DNA of 64,000 nucleotides from Saccharicrinis carchari. GTDB taxonomy: Bacteria; Bacteroidota; Bacteroidia; Bacteroidales; Marinilabiliaceae. Below are positions 23,092 to 32,904 of the stretch, one piece after another (the stretch's first letter is position 1; each line of letters begins with the position of its first letter). A program made the translations under genes and the position numbers. The stretch covers positions 1 through 64,000 of the forward strand of contig NZ_FXTB01000009.1 in assembly GCF_900182605.1 (NCBI RefSeq). Reading direction: 5' to 3'. The notes below the pieces were generated by a model. The model did no database searches. It worked only from the letters and a program-made list of their open reading frames with translations, and was not told where the DNA came from.

Positions 23092-23799
23092 TCAAAAGAT
23101 TTTATTTTTAGATACGGTAGCCACAAAGTTTTTTAAGTAAAAGGGTTCAAAGTAGGCCAAATCTTCAAACTGCTTGTTTTGGTATTTTTTATATGCCAAA
23201 CCCGCCATATTAGATGCCAGGGGTGCCAGGTCTTTAATAAAAACCGCATTACTGTGCTCAATAGTTCCCCGACATTTATCTGAACCATCTCCAAAAAATA
23301 CGATGGTATGTTTGTTCAGACGGTTCAAGTAACTGCTGCTGTCGATTATCCGGGCGCTAACTTTTTCTTTTAGATTCATAGCGCTATCAAAAAGAGCAGT
23401 ATATACTTCCATCCTGCGCGCATCTATCATGGGGCAATAAAGCATTTCCGTATCAACTATATTTTGTAAATCGGGATGTGCTATTGCTGCCTGTGCCAGA
23501 CATTCAAGCGAGGAAATAGCAATAAGTGGTTTGGCTAAGGCATAGCATATCCCCTTAGCCACCGAAACACCTATACGCAGCCCGGTATAGGAACCAGGCC
23601 CGCTGCTCACCGCTACTGCATCTATATCTTTCATGGATAAATCGGGTAGCTCATTAAACAAATTCTGAATAAACAGCGTAAGGTGGGTAGCATGCGAATT
23701 GGCCTCAAACAATTGCTTTTTGGCCACAATAGTTTGCTTATCTGATAAACAAACGGAACATACCTTGGTGGAGGTCTCCAACGAAAGAATCAATGCCAT
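23092..23799 (-). CDS. tsaB: tRNA threonylcarbamoyladenosine synthesis protein TsaB
   Basis: TsaB, 235 residues, a catalytically inactive ASKHA-fold partner of TsaD in forming t6A37 on tRNAs that read ANN codons. It shows the N-terminal ILSLETSTKVCSVCL, AVSSGPGSYTGLRIGVSVAKG and a C-terminal AYFEPFYLK. Length and motif order match the family. It is alone on the minus strand with a -7 box about 20 bases upstream of the start codon; tsaD and tsaE are not nearby. Its 3' end is convergent with the MFS transporter gene, 50 bases away. Confidence 0.94.
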   Translation of the reverse strand: MALILSLETSTKVCSVCLSDKQTIVAKKQLFEANSHATHLTLFIQNLFNELPDLSMKDIDAVAVSSGPGSYTGLRIGVSVAKGICYALAKPLIAISSLECLAQAAIAHPDLQNIVDTEMLYCPMIDARRMEVYTALFDSAMNLKEKVSARIIDSSSYLNRLNKHTIVFFGDGSDKCRGTIEHSNAVFIKDLAPLASNMAGLAYKKYQNKQFEDLAYFEPFYLKNFVATVSKNKIF

Positions 23800-23818
23800 A
23801 GTATTACTTTTAGTTTGG

Positions 23819-23826
23819 CAAAAATA
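23819..23826 (-). promoter_or_regulatory. -7 promoter box for tsaB
   Basis: On the minus strand this reads TATTTTTG, an exact TAnnTTTG match, giving a leader of roughly 10 to 15 bases before ATG 23799. A clear -33 box is not seen. Confidence 0.45.
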
Positions 23827-23872
23827 ATACTTTTTGCGGTTTAGTTTTATTCCTATCAGGGATAAAGCAAAA

Positions 23873-23936
23873 AAAGAGCCGTCCCCATTGGAACGGCTCT
23901 TTCAAGTTAACCTAAACCTTAATCTATGAAAAAAAA
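23873..23936. repeat. Hairpin + CTATGAAAAAAAA element, copy C
   Basis: AAAGAGCCGT (23873-23882) pairs perfectly with ACGGCTCTTT (23893-23902) over the loop CCCCATTGGA. The tail CAAGTTAACCTAAACC then TTAATCTATGAAAAAAAA matches copies A and B. On the minus strand the hairpin is followed by a T run and lies downstream of the thioredoxin genes, so here it probably serves as their terminator. Confidence 0.7.
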
Positions 23937-23992
23937 TTACTCTTTAGAACATGATACGCAACGGGCCGAATAAGGTTACGTAATTTTGTATT

Positions 23993-25195
23993 TTAATTTT
24001 TTTTAGCATTCTCATCTGCCACCTTTTGCTTAAGTGTTTCAATGCGTTCCTTCTCCGAATCAAGGATACTTTGATCTGCTTTTGCCAGTTCAAGTAACTT
24101 TACTTTTTCGTTGAGATAAACAATGTTATTCTTTAGCGGCCACTGGCTGGCGGTAAAAGCATCTTCCATCCACTGAACCGCTTGCTGGTAATGCCGTATT
24201 TTGGCATCTGTGCCCTTTTCAATGGCTTTGGCCCAATTGTAATATAAAAATGCATTGGGCTGGCCATGATACCCTGCTTCGATGTTGGACTTTACTTTGG
24301 CTATATAAGCATCCCAATTATTATTTGCCCGGCAAATACTCTCCTCCACAAAAGCCACTATTTTTTCGCGTCCTTCCACTCTGCGCTCGTTCAACAGGAG
24401 TTTATATTTTCTAAATCCTGCAGAATCAACCATCGTTTGCCCATCTTTTTTAGATACAAAGGAGTGTCCATAGCCCAGGTAAGATTGATAAAGCTTACGT
24501 TCGACTTTTTCCTTGCCATACCGGTTGGCAAACTCTTCCTTGTGTTCATCAAACCATAAAAATGCGGGCAGCGCTACATCGCTCAGGTAGTTATGTATTA
24601 AATTATAATTGTACTCATCGAGTAATTCAGTACCCTTAACCTTTTTAAAATATTCCGCCAATACCCCTTGAATCTTATCTTTTTCGTAGGCATTGGCCAA
24701 TGCTTTTAAGTAGGTATTCATGGTGGTCGTATCCTCTTTGTTGAGGAGATACTTGCGTTCCAGATCTGCCAAGCCTTTACCATCCACAACCAGCTGGGCA
24801 ATATCAATTAAGGCTTGAGCTTTGGGCGCCCCTACCGATTTATGCAACTCATTGCCATCGGCATCCACCCAAACCAAGGTAGGAAAGGCCCTTACATTAA
24901 ACTTCTCTTTTAACATAATGCCCTCGCCTTTTTCCATATCTACCTTATAGTTGATAAAGTGGGCATTGAACAGGTCGCCTACTTCTTTTTGGGGAAAAAC
25001 TTTTTTAGATAGCATTTTGCAGGGACCGCACCACTCCGTATAGCAGTCGATAAAAATACTTTTGTCCTCGGCCTTTGCCAATGCTTTTATTTGTTCCCAC
25101 GAACCATGGGCGAACACTATGCCAACGGTGTCGTTTTGCGCCTGCATATTAACAATAATAAGACAAGCGACGAGAAAGGAGATGAATTGTTTCAT
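23993..25195 (-). CDS. Exported thioredoxin-family protein
   Basis: A 400-residue periplasmic protein: signal peptide ending near MQAQN, then a thioredoxin domain (about 25-140) with the redox motif WCGPC in YTEWCGPCKMLSKKVFP and the cis-Pro in RAFPTLVW. A long alpha-helical C-terminal region follows (about 150-395), probably TPR-like, without named motifs. It is a close paralogue of the gene at 25430-26740, sharing the KMLSKKVFPQKEVGD stretch. It is the last gene of the sigma/FecR/SusCD cluster, 234 bases after its paralogue. Likely role: disulfide reduction or isomerisation of exported proteins. Confidence 0.88.
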   Translation of the reverse strand: MKQFISFLVACLIIVNMQAQNDTVGIVFAHGSWEQIKALAKAEDKSIFIDCYTEWCGPCKMLSKKVFPQKEVGDLFNAHFINYKVDMEKGEGIMLKEKFNVRAFPTLVWVDADGNELHKSVGAPKAQALIDIAQLVVDGKGLADLERKYLLNKEDTTTMNTYLKALANAYEKDKIQGVLAEYFKKVKGTELLDEYNYNLIHNYLSDVALPAFLWFDEHKEEFANRYGKEKVERKLYQSYLGYGHSFVSKKDGQTMVDSAGFRKYKLLLNERRVEGREKIVAFVEESICRANNNWDAYIAKVKSNIEAGYHGQPNAFLYYNWAKAIEKGTDAKIRHYQQAVQWMEDAFTASQWPLKNNIVYLNEKVKLLELAKADQSILDSEKERIETLKQKVADENAKKN

Positions 25196-25429
25196 GAATT
25201 TATAGTATGATCAAGGATTAAGTAATGGGCGATAGGGCTGATGTATTACTAAAGCACTATTACCCGACGCCTTAGTATGTAAATACGTTTGTTGTAAGCT
25301 AATCAAAGGCCGAAAGCCCGTTCTGTGCCATAAATTCACCTCAGAACCAATTCACAAATCGGATTTTCAGCCCTTATCCAGATGGATTTTATGTTCGCTC
25401 ACTCCTGCATTAGAATAGCGCTATTGCTA

Positions 25430-26740
25430 TTAAAAACCACCCATTTTCATGGCCGGTACAGAGCGACCACCTTTTTTGCCTTCTTCTTTATCTTTTTGTG
25501 CTTCTTTATGGGTTTTATCGAGCAGCGCATTGTGCTTGGGCACTATGTTAACAAATAAATCGTTCATAGCTTTTGCTACCGCCAAGCGCTCCCCTTCAAT
25601 ACCGGCCTTTTGCACAAAGTCATAAGCATCGCGATAGGCAATAGATAACCTAAACATATTCAGCTCCGGGTTGTCCAATTCTAATTGAATGGCATCGTCC
25701 ATTAGTTTAACTGCTCTTTTAAAAACTTCCTTATCCTCGCAGTCCTTTAATCTGTTTAAAAGGTTAAAGCCCGATTCGGAGTAATAGCGGGGATTTTTGC
25801 TTAGGCCTTCGGCAAACTTTTCCTCTACCACATCCATGTAACCGGCATAGTCGCCCACATTCACCAACAAGGCACGATTGGTATAATCTTTTATAAGCTC
25901 AATCCTGTCGAAACCATTGTTTTGCATCAACTGTATCAGCTCATCGAATTTGGACTGGTCAAAATCCTCTTTTTTACTTACATCGGCCAGCTTTCCGGCA
26001 TAGCTGTAGTACATCCCCGACTCAAGATACTGCCCTTTAAATCCATTTTCCTTTACAAAAACTTCTTTGTTTTTAAAGTAATAGGCGGCCTCGTCGCTAA
26101 AGGGATCTTTTACGTAGCGGCTCAGAATCCAAAAATAATCTTTTTTATGCCAATCCGACTGAGGCACCATGTTAAGATAATGGATGGCTACTTCCTGTGC
26201 CTTGGGATCGCTTATTTTAACCAGGTAGCTCAAATAATCTTCGGTGGTTTTAATATCCTTTTTATTTTTTTTAAATGCCTTAGCCAGCGCATTACCTTTT
26301 TCTGATTGTGCCGGCGCACTTTTGGCTTCTGCAATTAATTTTTCGGCGGGTACAAAACCTATCACGCGGTGCAGCACTTCCTCGTTTTTGGGGTCGATGA
26401 ACAACATGGTAGGGAATGCCGACACACCGAACTTGTCTTTTAAAGTGATGCCTTCACCCTTTTCGCAATCTATTTTAACGTTTACAAAATTGGCATTAAA
26501 GTAATCGCCAACTTCTTTTTGTGGAAAAACTTTTTTCGACAGCATCTTGCAAGGGCCACACCAGGTGGTGTAACAATCTACAAAAATCAGTTTTTTTTGT
26601 TTCTTGGCATGTTTCAGCGCATCGACCCACTTGCCTTGAAAAAACCGGATACCCTCGTTGTTTTCGTTACCGGCCTGTGCCGGGGCAAATACAAGCAGTG
26701 CCATGGCCAAAATAAGTACTGCGGATTTTAAATTCTTCAT
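25430..26740 (-). CDS. Exported thioredoxin-family protein, paralogue
   Basis: A 436-residue periplasmic protein with a signal peptide ending near PAQAG, a thioredoxin domain with YTTWCGPCKMLSKKVFP and cis-Pro in SAFPTMLF, and a helical C-terminal domain of about 280 residues ending in a Lys/Glu-rich tail. The N-terminal half aligns well with the downstream paralogue, and the C-terminal domains have drifted. A dispersed hairpin element separates it from the TlpA-like gene upstream. Both active-site Cys are present, so it should be redox-active. Partner proteins are not known. Confidence 0.88.
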   Translation of the reverse strand: MKNLKSAVLILAMALLVFAPAQAGNENNEGIRFFQGKWVDALKHAKKQKKLIFVDCYTTWCGPCKMLSKKVFPQKEVGDYFNANFVNVKIDCEKGEGITLKDKFGVSAFPTMLFIDPKNEEVLHRVIGFVPAEKLIAEAKSAPAQSEKGNALAKAFKKNKKDIKTTEDYLSYLVKISDPKAQEVAIHYLNMVPQSDWHKKDYFWILSRYVKDPFSDEAAYYFKNKEVFVKENGFKGQYLESGMYYSYAGKLADVSKKEDFDQSKFDELIQLMQNNGFDRIELIKDYTNRALLVNVGDYAGYMDVVEEKFAEGLSKNPRYYSESGFNLLNRLKDCEDKEVFKRAVKLMDDAIQLELDNPELNMFRLSIAYRDAYDFVQKAGIEGERLAVAKAMNDLFVNIVPKHNALLDKTHKEAQKDKEEGKKGGRSVPAMKMGGF

Positions 26741-26796
26741 TGTTCTTTTATTTTGTTTTATTAATGATTCATTTCTTACTATTGCTTTGGGTCAGC

Positions 26797-26854
26797 TGAA
26801 AAACTCCAGAGGACTTTGCAGTGCATAACCCCCAGATTTATCTGGGGGTTATGT
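26797..26854. repeat. Dispersed hairpin element, copy 2 of 2
   Basis: CATAACCCCCAGAT (26824-26837) and ATCTGGGGGTTATG (26840-26853) are perfect inverted repeats. The block aligns with 4421-4478, including sequence outside the stem. It lies between the TlpA-like and thioredoxin genes and may lower downstream transcription or stabilise mRNA ends. Confidence 0.6.
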
Positions 26855-26952
26855 TGCACTTTGGATTCATTTTAGATTAACAATCTACTTATTATCTAAT
26901 ATGTAGTTGTTTTTCAGCAAGTCCCACCTATACATCCCATTACCGAAATTTA

Positions 26953-28095
26953 TTATTCAGATAACAACTCGTCTAACTTTTCATCAATTTTTTCACCGCG
27001 CAGATTCTTTGCCACAATTTTGCCTTGTTTATCCAGTATGATGATGAAGGGGATACCGCTAAACTGATAGTCCTTCATGGTTTGTTTACCCGCATTAGGA
27101 GCCAATACCTGTGCCCACGCCATGTTTTCCTCACCCAAAGCCTTGCGCCAGTCCTTCTCTTTTTTATCTATAGAAACACTCAGCATTTCAACACCTTTGC
27201 TGCGATATTTTTCGTAAACCTCTTTCAGGTGCGGTATTTCGGTACGGCACGGGCCACACCACGATGCCCAGAAATCGATAATCAGAAGCTTCCCTTCAAA
27301 GTCCTTTGGCGATACCATATCTCCGTCGGGTGTAGGGTAGGCAAAATGGGGCGCTTTGCTTCCAAGGGCTACCTTTTGGGCTGCGGCGCGAGCCTCTTCC
27401 TTATCTTTGATGTACTTTACCAATGGAGGATATTCCGGGTTGGCTTTTTTTAGGGTGGCCAATGTATGGTCAATCAGCTCCTTGTCGGTTTTGTCGCGAA
27501 GGCGTTTAACAACGGCCAGCACACTGTTTTGATCTGCATAATGTTCGGCCAGATAACGATATCGGGCACGGTCGTCATCACTTAACACGCCATATAATTG
27601 GCCCGAAATATCACCATACTTTTCAGGGACATCCCTTGTAGCCTGATAAACCCCTTGCGAAAAGCCTATCATTAATTGGTACGAACGGTAATTAATGAAG
27701 TTAAGGTGATTAATCAGTTCGTTCTTGGGGCCACCGTTAATATACACATAAGGGGGGTTTTTAATTTTAATTTTGGCCGTGTCGCGTCCGCGGAAATCAA
27801 TTTCCAGATTCTCGTCCTCGGCCCAAAAACGGACCGACTGCCATTTTTGACAATCGAGGATGTATTCGCCGGGAAAATCCGTTTTCATGGTGTAGGCATA
27901 ACTGCCATCCTGATTAATATCGAAAGAATCGGTTACTACCTTTTCCCTGTCGCGGTATTGATATATGTACATCTTAGAACCTTCGGCCGGGAATTTTACT
28001 TTTCCACTAATATTGATGCTCGCATCCTTTGTAGGGGCGTTGCATGAGCCCAGAGCGATAATAAGGGCTAAGACAAATGTTAATTGTATTTTCAT
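26953..28095 (-). CDS. TlpA-like thiol-disulfide lipoprotein with N-terminal DUF4369-type domain
   Basis: A 380-residue lipoprotein with lipobox LGSC (Cys about residue 18). Residues about 25-130 form a beta-rich domain of the DUF4369 type (INISGKVKFPAEGSKMYIY), a helical linker follows, and residues about 240-380 are an AhpC/TlpA-type thioredoxin fold with FWASWCGPCRTEIPHLKEVY and cis-Pro in FSGIPFIIILD. The CxxC is intact, so it likely reduces exported substrates. It starts 36 bases after the SusD gene, which ties it to the SusCD unit and suggests that the imported material or its binding proteins need thiol chemistry. Confidence 0.9.
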   Translation of the reverse strand: MKIQLTFVLALIIALGSCNAPTKDASINISGKVKFPAEGSKMYIYQYRDREKVVTDSFDINQDGSYAYTMKTDFPGEYILDCQKWQSVRFWAEDENLEIDFRGRDTAKIKIKNPPYVYINGGPKNELINHLNFINYRSYQLMIGFSQGVYQATRDVPEKYGDISGQLYGVLSDDDRARYRYLAEHYADQNSVLAVVKRLRDKTDKELIDHTLATLKKANPEYPPLVKYIKDKEEARAAAQKVALGSKAPHFAYPTPDGDMVSPKDFEGKLLIIDFWASWCGPCRTEIPHLKEVYEKYRSKGVEMLSVSIDKKEKDWRKALGEENMAWAQVLAPNAGKQTMKDYQFSGIPFIIILDKQGKIVAKNLRGEKIDEKLDELLSE

Positions 28096-28131
28096 TATTT
28101 AATTGGTTTAATGTGATGTGTTTAATTTTGT

Positions 28132-29562
28132 TTAATTATTAACATATCCTTCGTTTTGCTGTACCACGCCGTTGCTTATATTGATTTCGCGCAGCGGGAT
28201 GGGGAGCACCTTTTTGTTGTCGGGCAGTTCGGGGTTGTAAAGTGGTCTGTCCGTGCGTAACTGGTCGAATCGTTGCAGTCCTTCAAAAGCCAGTTCTTTA
28301 CTTCGCTCGGTAAGTACACTTAATATAAAATCCGCAGGGTTCGCAAAATCACTTGTTTGATAAGGTGTTGCGTCGGGGTTTGCGCGCAGATGTACCTGAT
28401 TTAGCAGATTTACCATTTCTTGCGTCACGGTGCCGCTATTGCGTGCCAATGCTTCAGCTCTTGTCAGCATTATTTCGGGCAGGCGCATAATTGTTACATT
28501 GTCGCGGCCACTGGAATTGGGGTATTTATTCGTTACAAAAATCTGTTCGTCCTCTGTATTTATTGCTTCCCGCATCAGTTTAACCCGCCGTTGGTCTGTT
28601 TCCTGGTATTGTGCCAGCAGTGCATCGCTGAACCAATAACTATTATAGACATAGTAAATACCATTGCCACCAAACTGCCAGTTGCCACCATTGGAACTTA
28701 CCGGAAAACCAAACATGTGTTCCGAGGAAAAAGGTATTACTGTTCCATTTTGATTTGGTGGGAAAACTTTTAAAACATCGCTTTCTAAATTATAAGCGGT
28801 CCTTGCCAGTACCTTTTCCGCCCATAAAGCAGCATTAACGTAATCGCGTTTGTACATATAAACCCGGGCCAGTAGTGCTTCGCACGTGGCCATGTTTGCA
28901 CGGCTCACCCGCGTTTCAACATCATCTTGTTGTGCCGGGTCGGGCAGGTGCGGAATAGCTTCTTCCAAATCCTGAATTATCTGCGCATACACTTGTTCGT
29001 TGGTGCTTCGGGGCCGTATATCTTTGTTGATGTCGAAGCCATCATAATGTTCCAGATACAATACCAGTCCATTATTTTGCGGCTTATTCATTAAAGCGCC
29101 ATCGCCAAACCAGGCCAACAACCGATGGTATGCATAAGCCCGGATAAACTTGGCTTCTGCAATGTGTTGCTCCATCTGCTCTTGTTTGTATTTGCCCAAA
29201 ACCGGAATCTTAAAAATCAACAGGTTGGCCTGATTTAATGCTGCGTAATACGGTTCATATATATTTTGGGGCAAACCATCTTCAGGTAAAATCGAACCAT
29301 TGTTAATGGGGTCGAAGGTGCGTGCAGCACCGGTACTATATTCGCAGGTTGGCGCGGTGGCCTCCGCGGTAATATAATCTTTTATAGCTGCGTTAAAAAG
29401 CAAGTGGTAGGTTCCGGCCACCGCAGATTCGGCAGTAGTGAACTTTTCAAAAACTTTGTCTTCCACAATAGTATCTTCAGGTGCTAAATTCAAATGACTG
29501 TCGCAAGCTGAAAATATTACAGTCAGCGTTAAAATTATAAGTAAACTATTTTTTATCGTCAT
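28132..29562 (-). CDS. SusD/RagB-family surface lipoprotein
   Basis: A 476-residue outer-membrane lipoprotein with lipobox IFSAC. The SusD-type start LNLAPEDTIVEDKVFEKFTTAESAVAGTY and TPR-like helices (AEAKFIRAYAYHRLLAWFGDG) are present, with the C-terminal LTERSKELAFEGLQRFDQLRTD typical of the family. It forms the lid of the SusC channel encoded 23 bases upstream. At 476 residues it is at the smaller end for carbohydrate-type SusD proteins. The ligand is not predictable; the cluster has no CAZyme, so a peptide, metal chelate or other nutrient is as likely as a glycan. Confidence 0.93.
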   Translation of the reverse strand: MTIKNSLLIILTLTVIFSACDSHLNLAPEDTIVEDKVFEKFTTAESAVAGTYHLLFNAAIKDYITAEATAPTCEYSTGAARTFDPINNGSILPEDGLPQNIYEPYYAALNQANLLIFKIPVLGKYKQEQMEQHIAEAKFIRAYAYHRLLAWFGDGALMNKPQNNGLVLYLEHYDGFDINKDIRPRSTNEQVYAQIIQDLEEAIPHLPDPAQQDDVETRVSRANMATCEALLARVYMYKRDYVNAALWAEKVLARTAYNLESDVLKVFPPNQNGTVIPFSSEHMFGFPVSSNGGNWQFGGNGIYYVYNSYWFSDALLAQYQETDQRRVKLMREAINTEDEQIFVTNKYPNSSGRDNVTIMRLPEIMLTRAEALARNSGTVTQEMVNLLNQVHLRANPDATPYQTSDFANPADFILSVLTERSKELAFEGLQRFDQLRTDRPLYNPELPDNKKVLPIPLREINISNGVVQQNEGYVNN

Positions 29563-29585
29563 AACTAAAAATCTTAGCGATTATT

Positions 29586-32500
29586 TTAAAAAGTTACCTC
29601 TATTCCAAACTTGAGTGATTTAGCCTGTGGCATGGTAATCTCATCATATCCGCCGAGCACGGCACTCGAACCGTAAGCATTTACTTCGGGATCTACCCCG
29701 CTGTATCCTGTCCAGGTAAATAAGTTAGTAGCTTGAGCATACACCTTTATCCGTTCCATAAACATTTTTTTCACCCAGTTCTGGCGAAAGGAATAGGCCA
29801 GGCTGATATTACGCAAGCGCAGGTAGGAGCCGTCTTCGAGGAAGCGATCGTTTAAGCGGCTCACATCGTAACCACTAAGGCCCGAGCTGGCCCAACGTGG
29901 ATCCTTATATACTGTTGTTGCATTATTCAGCTGGGGGATATCCGTGTGGTGACCCGGTATTTTCCAATAATCGAGTATGTCGGTGGATAAGTTATTCGAT
30001 TCCCGAAGAATATAGGTCATTAAAGTGGCCTGTGTTCCGTTGTACATCATTTGTCCGTACGAAAAAGATAGAGCAAAATCCAGTTCCAGATTTTTATACC
30101 TTAAGTTACTGCTTAACCCACCATAAAAATCGGGCATGCTGCTACCGGCGCTGTATCTATTATTTAAAGGCGCGTCGGAATCATATACGGCCTGAGGTGG
30201 AATTTCGTTCACCGTTCCGTTGCTATAGCTCCATTGCGGATTGCCTGTCAAGGGGTTTACGCCAAGCCAATGATATAAATAAAATTGATTCAAGCTCTCA
30301 CCTACCACAAACACCTTTCGTTCCATGCCTTGTGTTTGCACCATCTGGTACCCGGCCTCGTTTAGTCTCAGTAACTTGTCCTTGATGTGGGATACATTAA
30401 GTGAACCTTTCCATGACCAGTCTCTTGTACGAATGATAGTTCCGTCGATAAGGACTTCTATGCCTTCATTTTTCATGTCGCCTATATTCTGTTGCTGTGA
30501 ACTCCAGCCCATATATAGCGGCACAATATCGCTTGCCAACAGGTTATTGGTTCGTTTATAGAAATAATCCACGGTAAGGTTCAGGTCGCCACGGAAAAAG
30601 GAAGCATCCAAACCTATATCCAGTGAGGTGGTGGTTTCCCACTCTAAATTAGGATTAACTGTTTGGGAGTTAAAGAGCAATGGTACGCCATTATACGATA
30701 AGGTACCTCCGCTTACGGTGCGGTTATCTCTTTTCCACTGTCCCTGATTACCATAATAACCGCCAAAGGAACCATCCAAACCGGTCAGTCCGTAACTACT
30801 GCGTATTTTCAGTTCGCTTAACCATCTTCCGGTATTTTCAAGGAAAGGCTCTTCGGTCAATATCCAACCTGCCGATACAGACGGGAAACCACGATATCGT
30901 TGGTTCCGGCTAAAGCGTGAGGAGCCATCCACGCGATAGGTAAGTCCGGCCAGGTACTTATTTTTGAGTCTGTAGTTGAGCCGCCCAAAATAGGAAACCA
31001 CTGCCCATTCCTGGGTAATAGCTCCCAGTACGCGTTTTGAAGTTGCCGATTGAATACTTTTTTCGTTGTCGTCGAAAAACCCGGTTCCCGTAACGCGCAT
31101 TTTATTTTCTTCCGACGATTCAAAACTTTGACCCAGGATGCCATGTACCAGGTGTTGCCCAAAATGCTTCCGTAGGGTTAAAACGTTGTTGACCACATAT
31201 TTAATATTCTGATTGGATGCAGCAGAACCGGTTCCGTCGGTGTTTTGTGGTGTGGATAGAATGCGATTGTACGACTTGGTGTTGTACATGTCGATACCAA
31301 ACTCCGATTTGAGTCGCAACCATGAGGTAGGTTTTAACTCGGCATAAAAATTTGAAATCACGCGTGAATCTTTCACCGTATTATCTTCATGGGCTTTGGC
31401 CACCGGATTACCCAAATGACCCGAAATGTTATTGATGTTACTTTGAAGGCCTGATCCCGCAGGGGTGTGGTAAAAATAACTGCCGTCGGGGTGATAAACA
31501 GGGATGTTTGGCGACATCAGCACAGCTTCGCGATAAACACTTTGGCTATTGAGGGCAGCATTTTCGATAAGTGAATAGGAGGAGTTAGTACCAAAACTAA
31601 TCCAATCGGCGGGGCTAAAATCAAAGTTGGTGCGGATACTGTTCCGTTTAAAATCCTGATTAATAATATAGCCTTGCTGATCGAACTGGTTAAAGCTGAT
31701 AAAATAGGAAGTATTTTCTGTACCGCCTGATACAGATGCGTTACTTTGTTGGGTTATCCCTGTTCTGAGAACTTTGTCCAACCAGTCGGTATTGTGCGTA
31801 CTAGGAAAAGTAGCCGCCGAACCAATGGCCTTATTAAATCGGTTATAAATATCGCTAAACTCATTGGCATCCAGTAGATCGGGCGTGCCGATGGGCTGGC
31901 TCAGTTCAACTGAGTGTGCAATAGTAATTTGGGGCTTTCCCTTTTTCCCTTTTTTGGTGGTTACTAAAATTACACCTGCAGCACCACGCGAGCCATAGAT
32001 TGCTGTTGAAAAAGCATCTTTGAGTATCTCAATGGATTCAATGTCTTCGGGGTTAAGCGCCGATAAGGGATTTCGTTCAAATTCGGTACGCTGCGAATAT
32101 CCGTTGCTCACCGAGTTTCCACCAATCGTGGCTCCGGCAACCGTTCCGTTACCAAAATCGAGGTTGTTTACCGTTTTACCGGTACCATAAACCGGAACTC
32201 CATCAATAACAATTAAGGGATTGCTGTCGGCATTAATTGACGACAAGCCACGTATAGTAATAGAAGTAGCGCTGCCCGGCGATCCGCTGCTCAGGTTAAC
32301 GTTAACACCAGCCACTTTGCCCACCAAGGCGTTATCGAAACTGGGTGCGATGCCCGAGATGTCTTCGGCCCTTACTTTTGATACGGCTCCGGTCAAATCG
32401 CGCCTTTCCTGTACACCGTACCCTACCGTTACAATCTCCTGCAAAGCTACCATATCCTCCTTTAGCTCGGCTTTGATAAAATCCTGTCCGTCATAAACAA

Positions 32501-32774
32501 TATACATATCTTTGGATCCGATAAAAGAGATGCCTATTGTTTGCCCTTTGATTACATTTTTTATGGTAAACTCTCCTTCTATGTCTGAGATACCACCGCG
32601 CATGGTTTCTTTAATGTATACGTTGGCTCCCGGCACGGGTTCCCCGGTTTTGGAATCGATAACAACACCTTTAACCGTTGCCGGCTCCAATTCTGTAGCT
32701 TTTATAACTTCCTGTGCTACAAGTTGTAATGAAATAAATAAAAAAATACAGGTGATAGATAGCGCTTTAAACAT
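29586..32774 (-). CDS. SusC/RagA-type TonB-dependent outer-membrane transporter
   Basis: About 1062 residues. A signal peptide (FKALSITCIFLFISLQLVAQ region) is followed by a carboxypeptidase-D-regulatory-like domain (VKGVVIDSKTGEPVPGANVY), a TonB-box-like EIVTVGYGVQERRDLTGAV, the plug (VSPGSATSITIRGLSS-like, then NPLIVIDGVPVYG) and a 22-strand barrel ending KSLKFGIEVTF. The frame extends 9 codons upstream to 32801; the inner Met at 32774 gives a standard signal peptide and was chosen. There is no N-terminal STN signalling domain although an ECF sigma/FecR pair is encoded nearby, which is unusual. It pairs with the SusD gene 23 bases downstream. Confidence 0.93.
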   Translation of the reverse strand: MFKALSITCIFLFISLQLVAQEVIKATELEPATVKGVVIDSKTGEPVPGANVYIKETMRGGISDIEGEFTIKNVIKGQTIGISFIGSKDMYIVYDGQDFIKAELKEDMVALQEIVTVGYGVQERRDLTGAVSKVRAEDISGIAPSFDNALVGKVAGVNVNLSSGSPGSATSITIRGLSSINADSNPLIVIDGVPVYGTGKTVNNLDFGNGTVAGATIGGNSVSNGYSQRTEFERNPLSALNPEDIESIEILKDAFSTAIYGSRGAAGVILVTTKKGKKGKPQITIAHSVELSQPIGTPDLLDANEFSDIYNRFNKAIGSAATFPSTHNTDWLDKVLRTGITQQSNASVSGGTENTSYFISFNQFDQQGYIINQDFKRNSIRTNFDFSPADWISFGTNSSYSLIENAALNSQSVYREAVLMSPNIPVYHPDGSYFYHTPAGSGLQSNINNISGHLGNPVAKAHEDNTVKDSRVISNFYAELKPTSWLRLKSEFGIDMYNTKSYNRILSTPQNTDGTGSAASNQNIKYVVNNVLTLRKHFGQHLVHGILGQSFESSEENKMRVTGTGFFDDNEKSIQSATSKRVLGAITQEWAVVSYFGRLNYRLKNKYLAGLTYRVDGSSRFSRNQRYRGFPSVSAGWILTEEPFLENTGRWLSELKIRSSYGLTGLDGSFGGYYGNQGQWKRDNRTVSGGTLSYNGVPLLFNSQTVNPNLEWETTTSLDIGLDASFFRGDLNLTVDYFYKRTNNLLASDIVPLYMGWSSQQQNIGDMKNEGIEVLIDGTIIRTRDWSWKGSLNVSHIKDKLLRLNEAGYQMVQTQGMERKVFVVGESLNQFYLYHWLGVNPLTGNPQWSYSNGTVNEIPPQAVYDSDAPLNNRYSAGSSMPDFYGGLSSNLRYKNLELDFALSFSYGQMMYNGTQATLMTYILRESNNLSTDILDYWKIPGHHTDIPQLNNATTVYKDPRWASSGLSGYDVSRLNDRFLEDGSYLRLRNISLAYSFRQNWVKKMFMERIKVYAQATNLFTWTGYSGVDPEVNAYGSSAVLGGYDEITMPQAKSLKFGIEVTF

Positions 32775-32904
32775 GGTACTATTATTATCCCCTAAAAACA
32801 TTTGTTGATAGGTATGTTGTTAGACTTAAGAATATCAGGAATAAAAAGGGATAGTAAAAAAAATCTGTTGCCATTACATACTAATGGCAACAGATTCATA
32901 TTAA

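Noticed and set aside
32775-32801. SusC beginning at 32801
   Set aside because: The nine extra residues are polar and disturb the signal peptide; the internal Met at 32774 gives a standard one. The choice is not certain.
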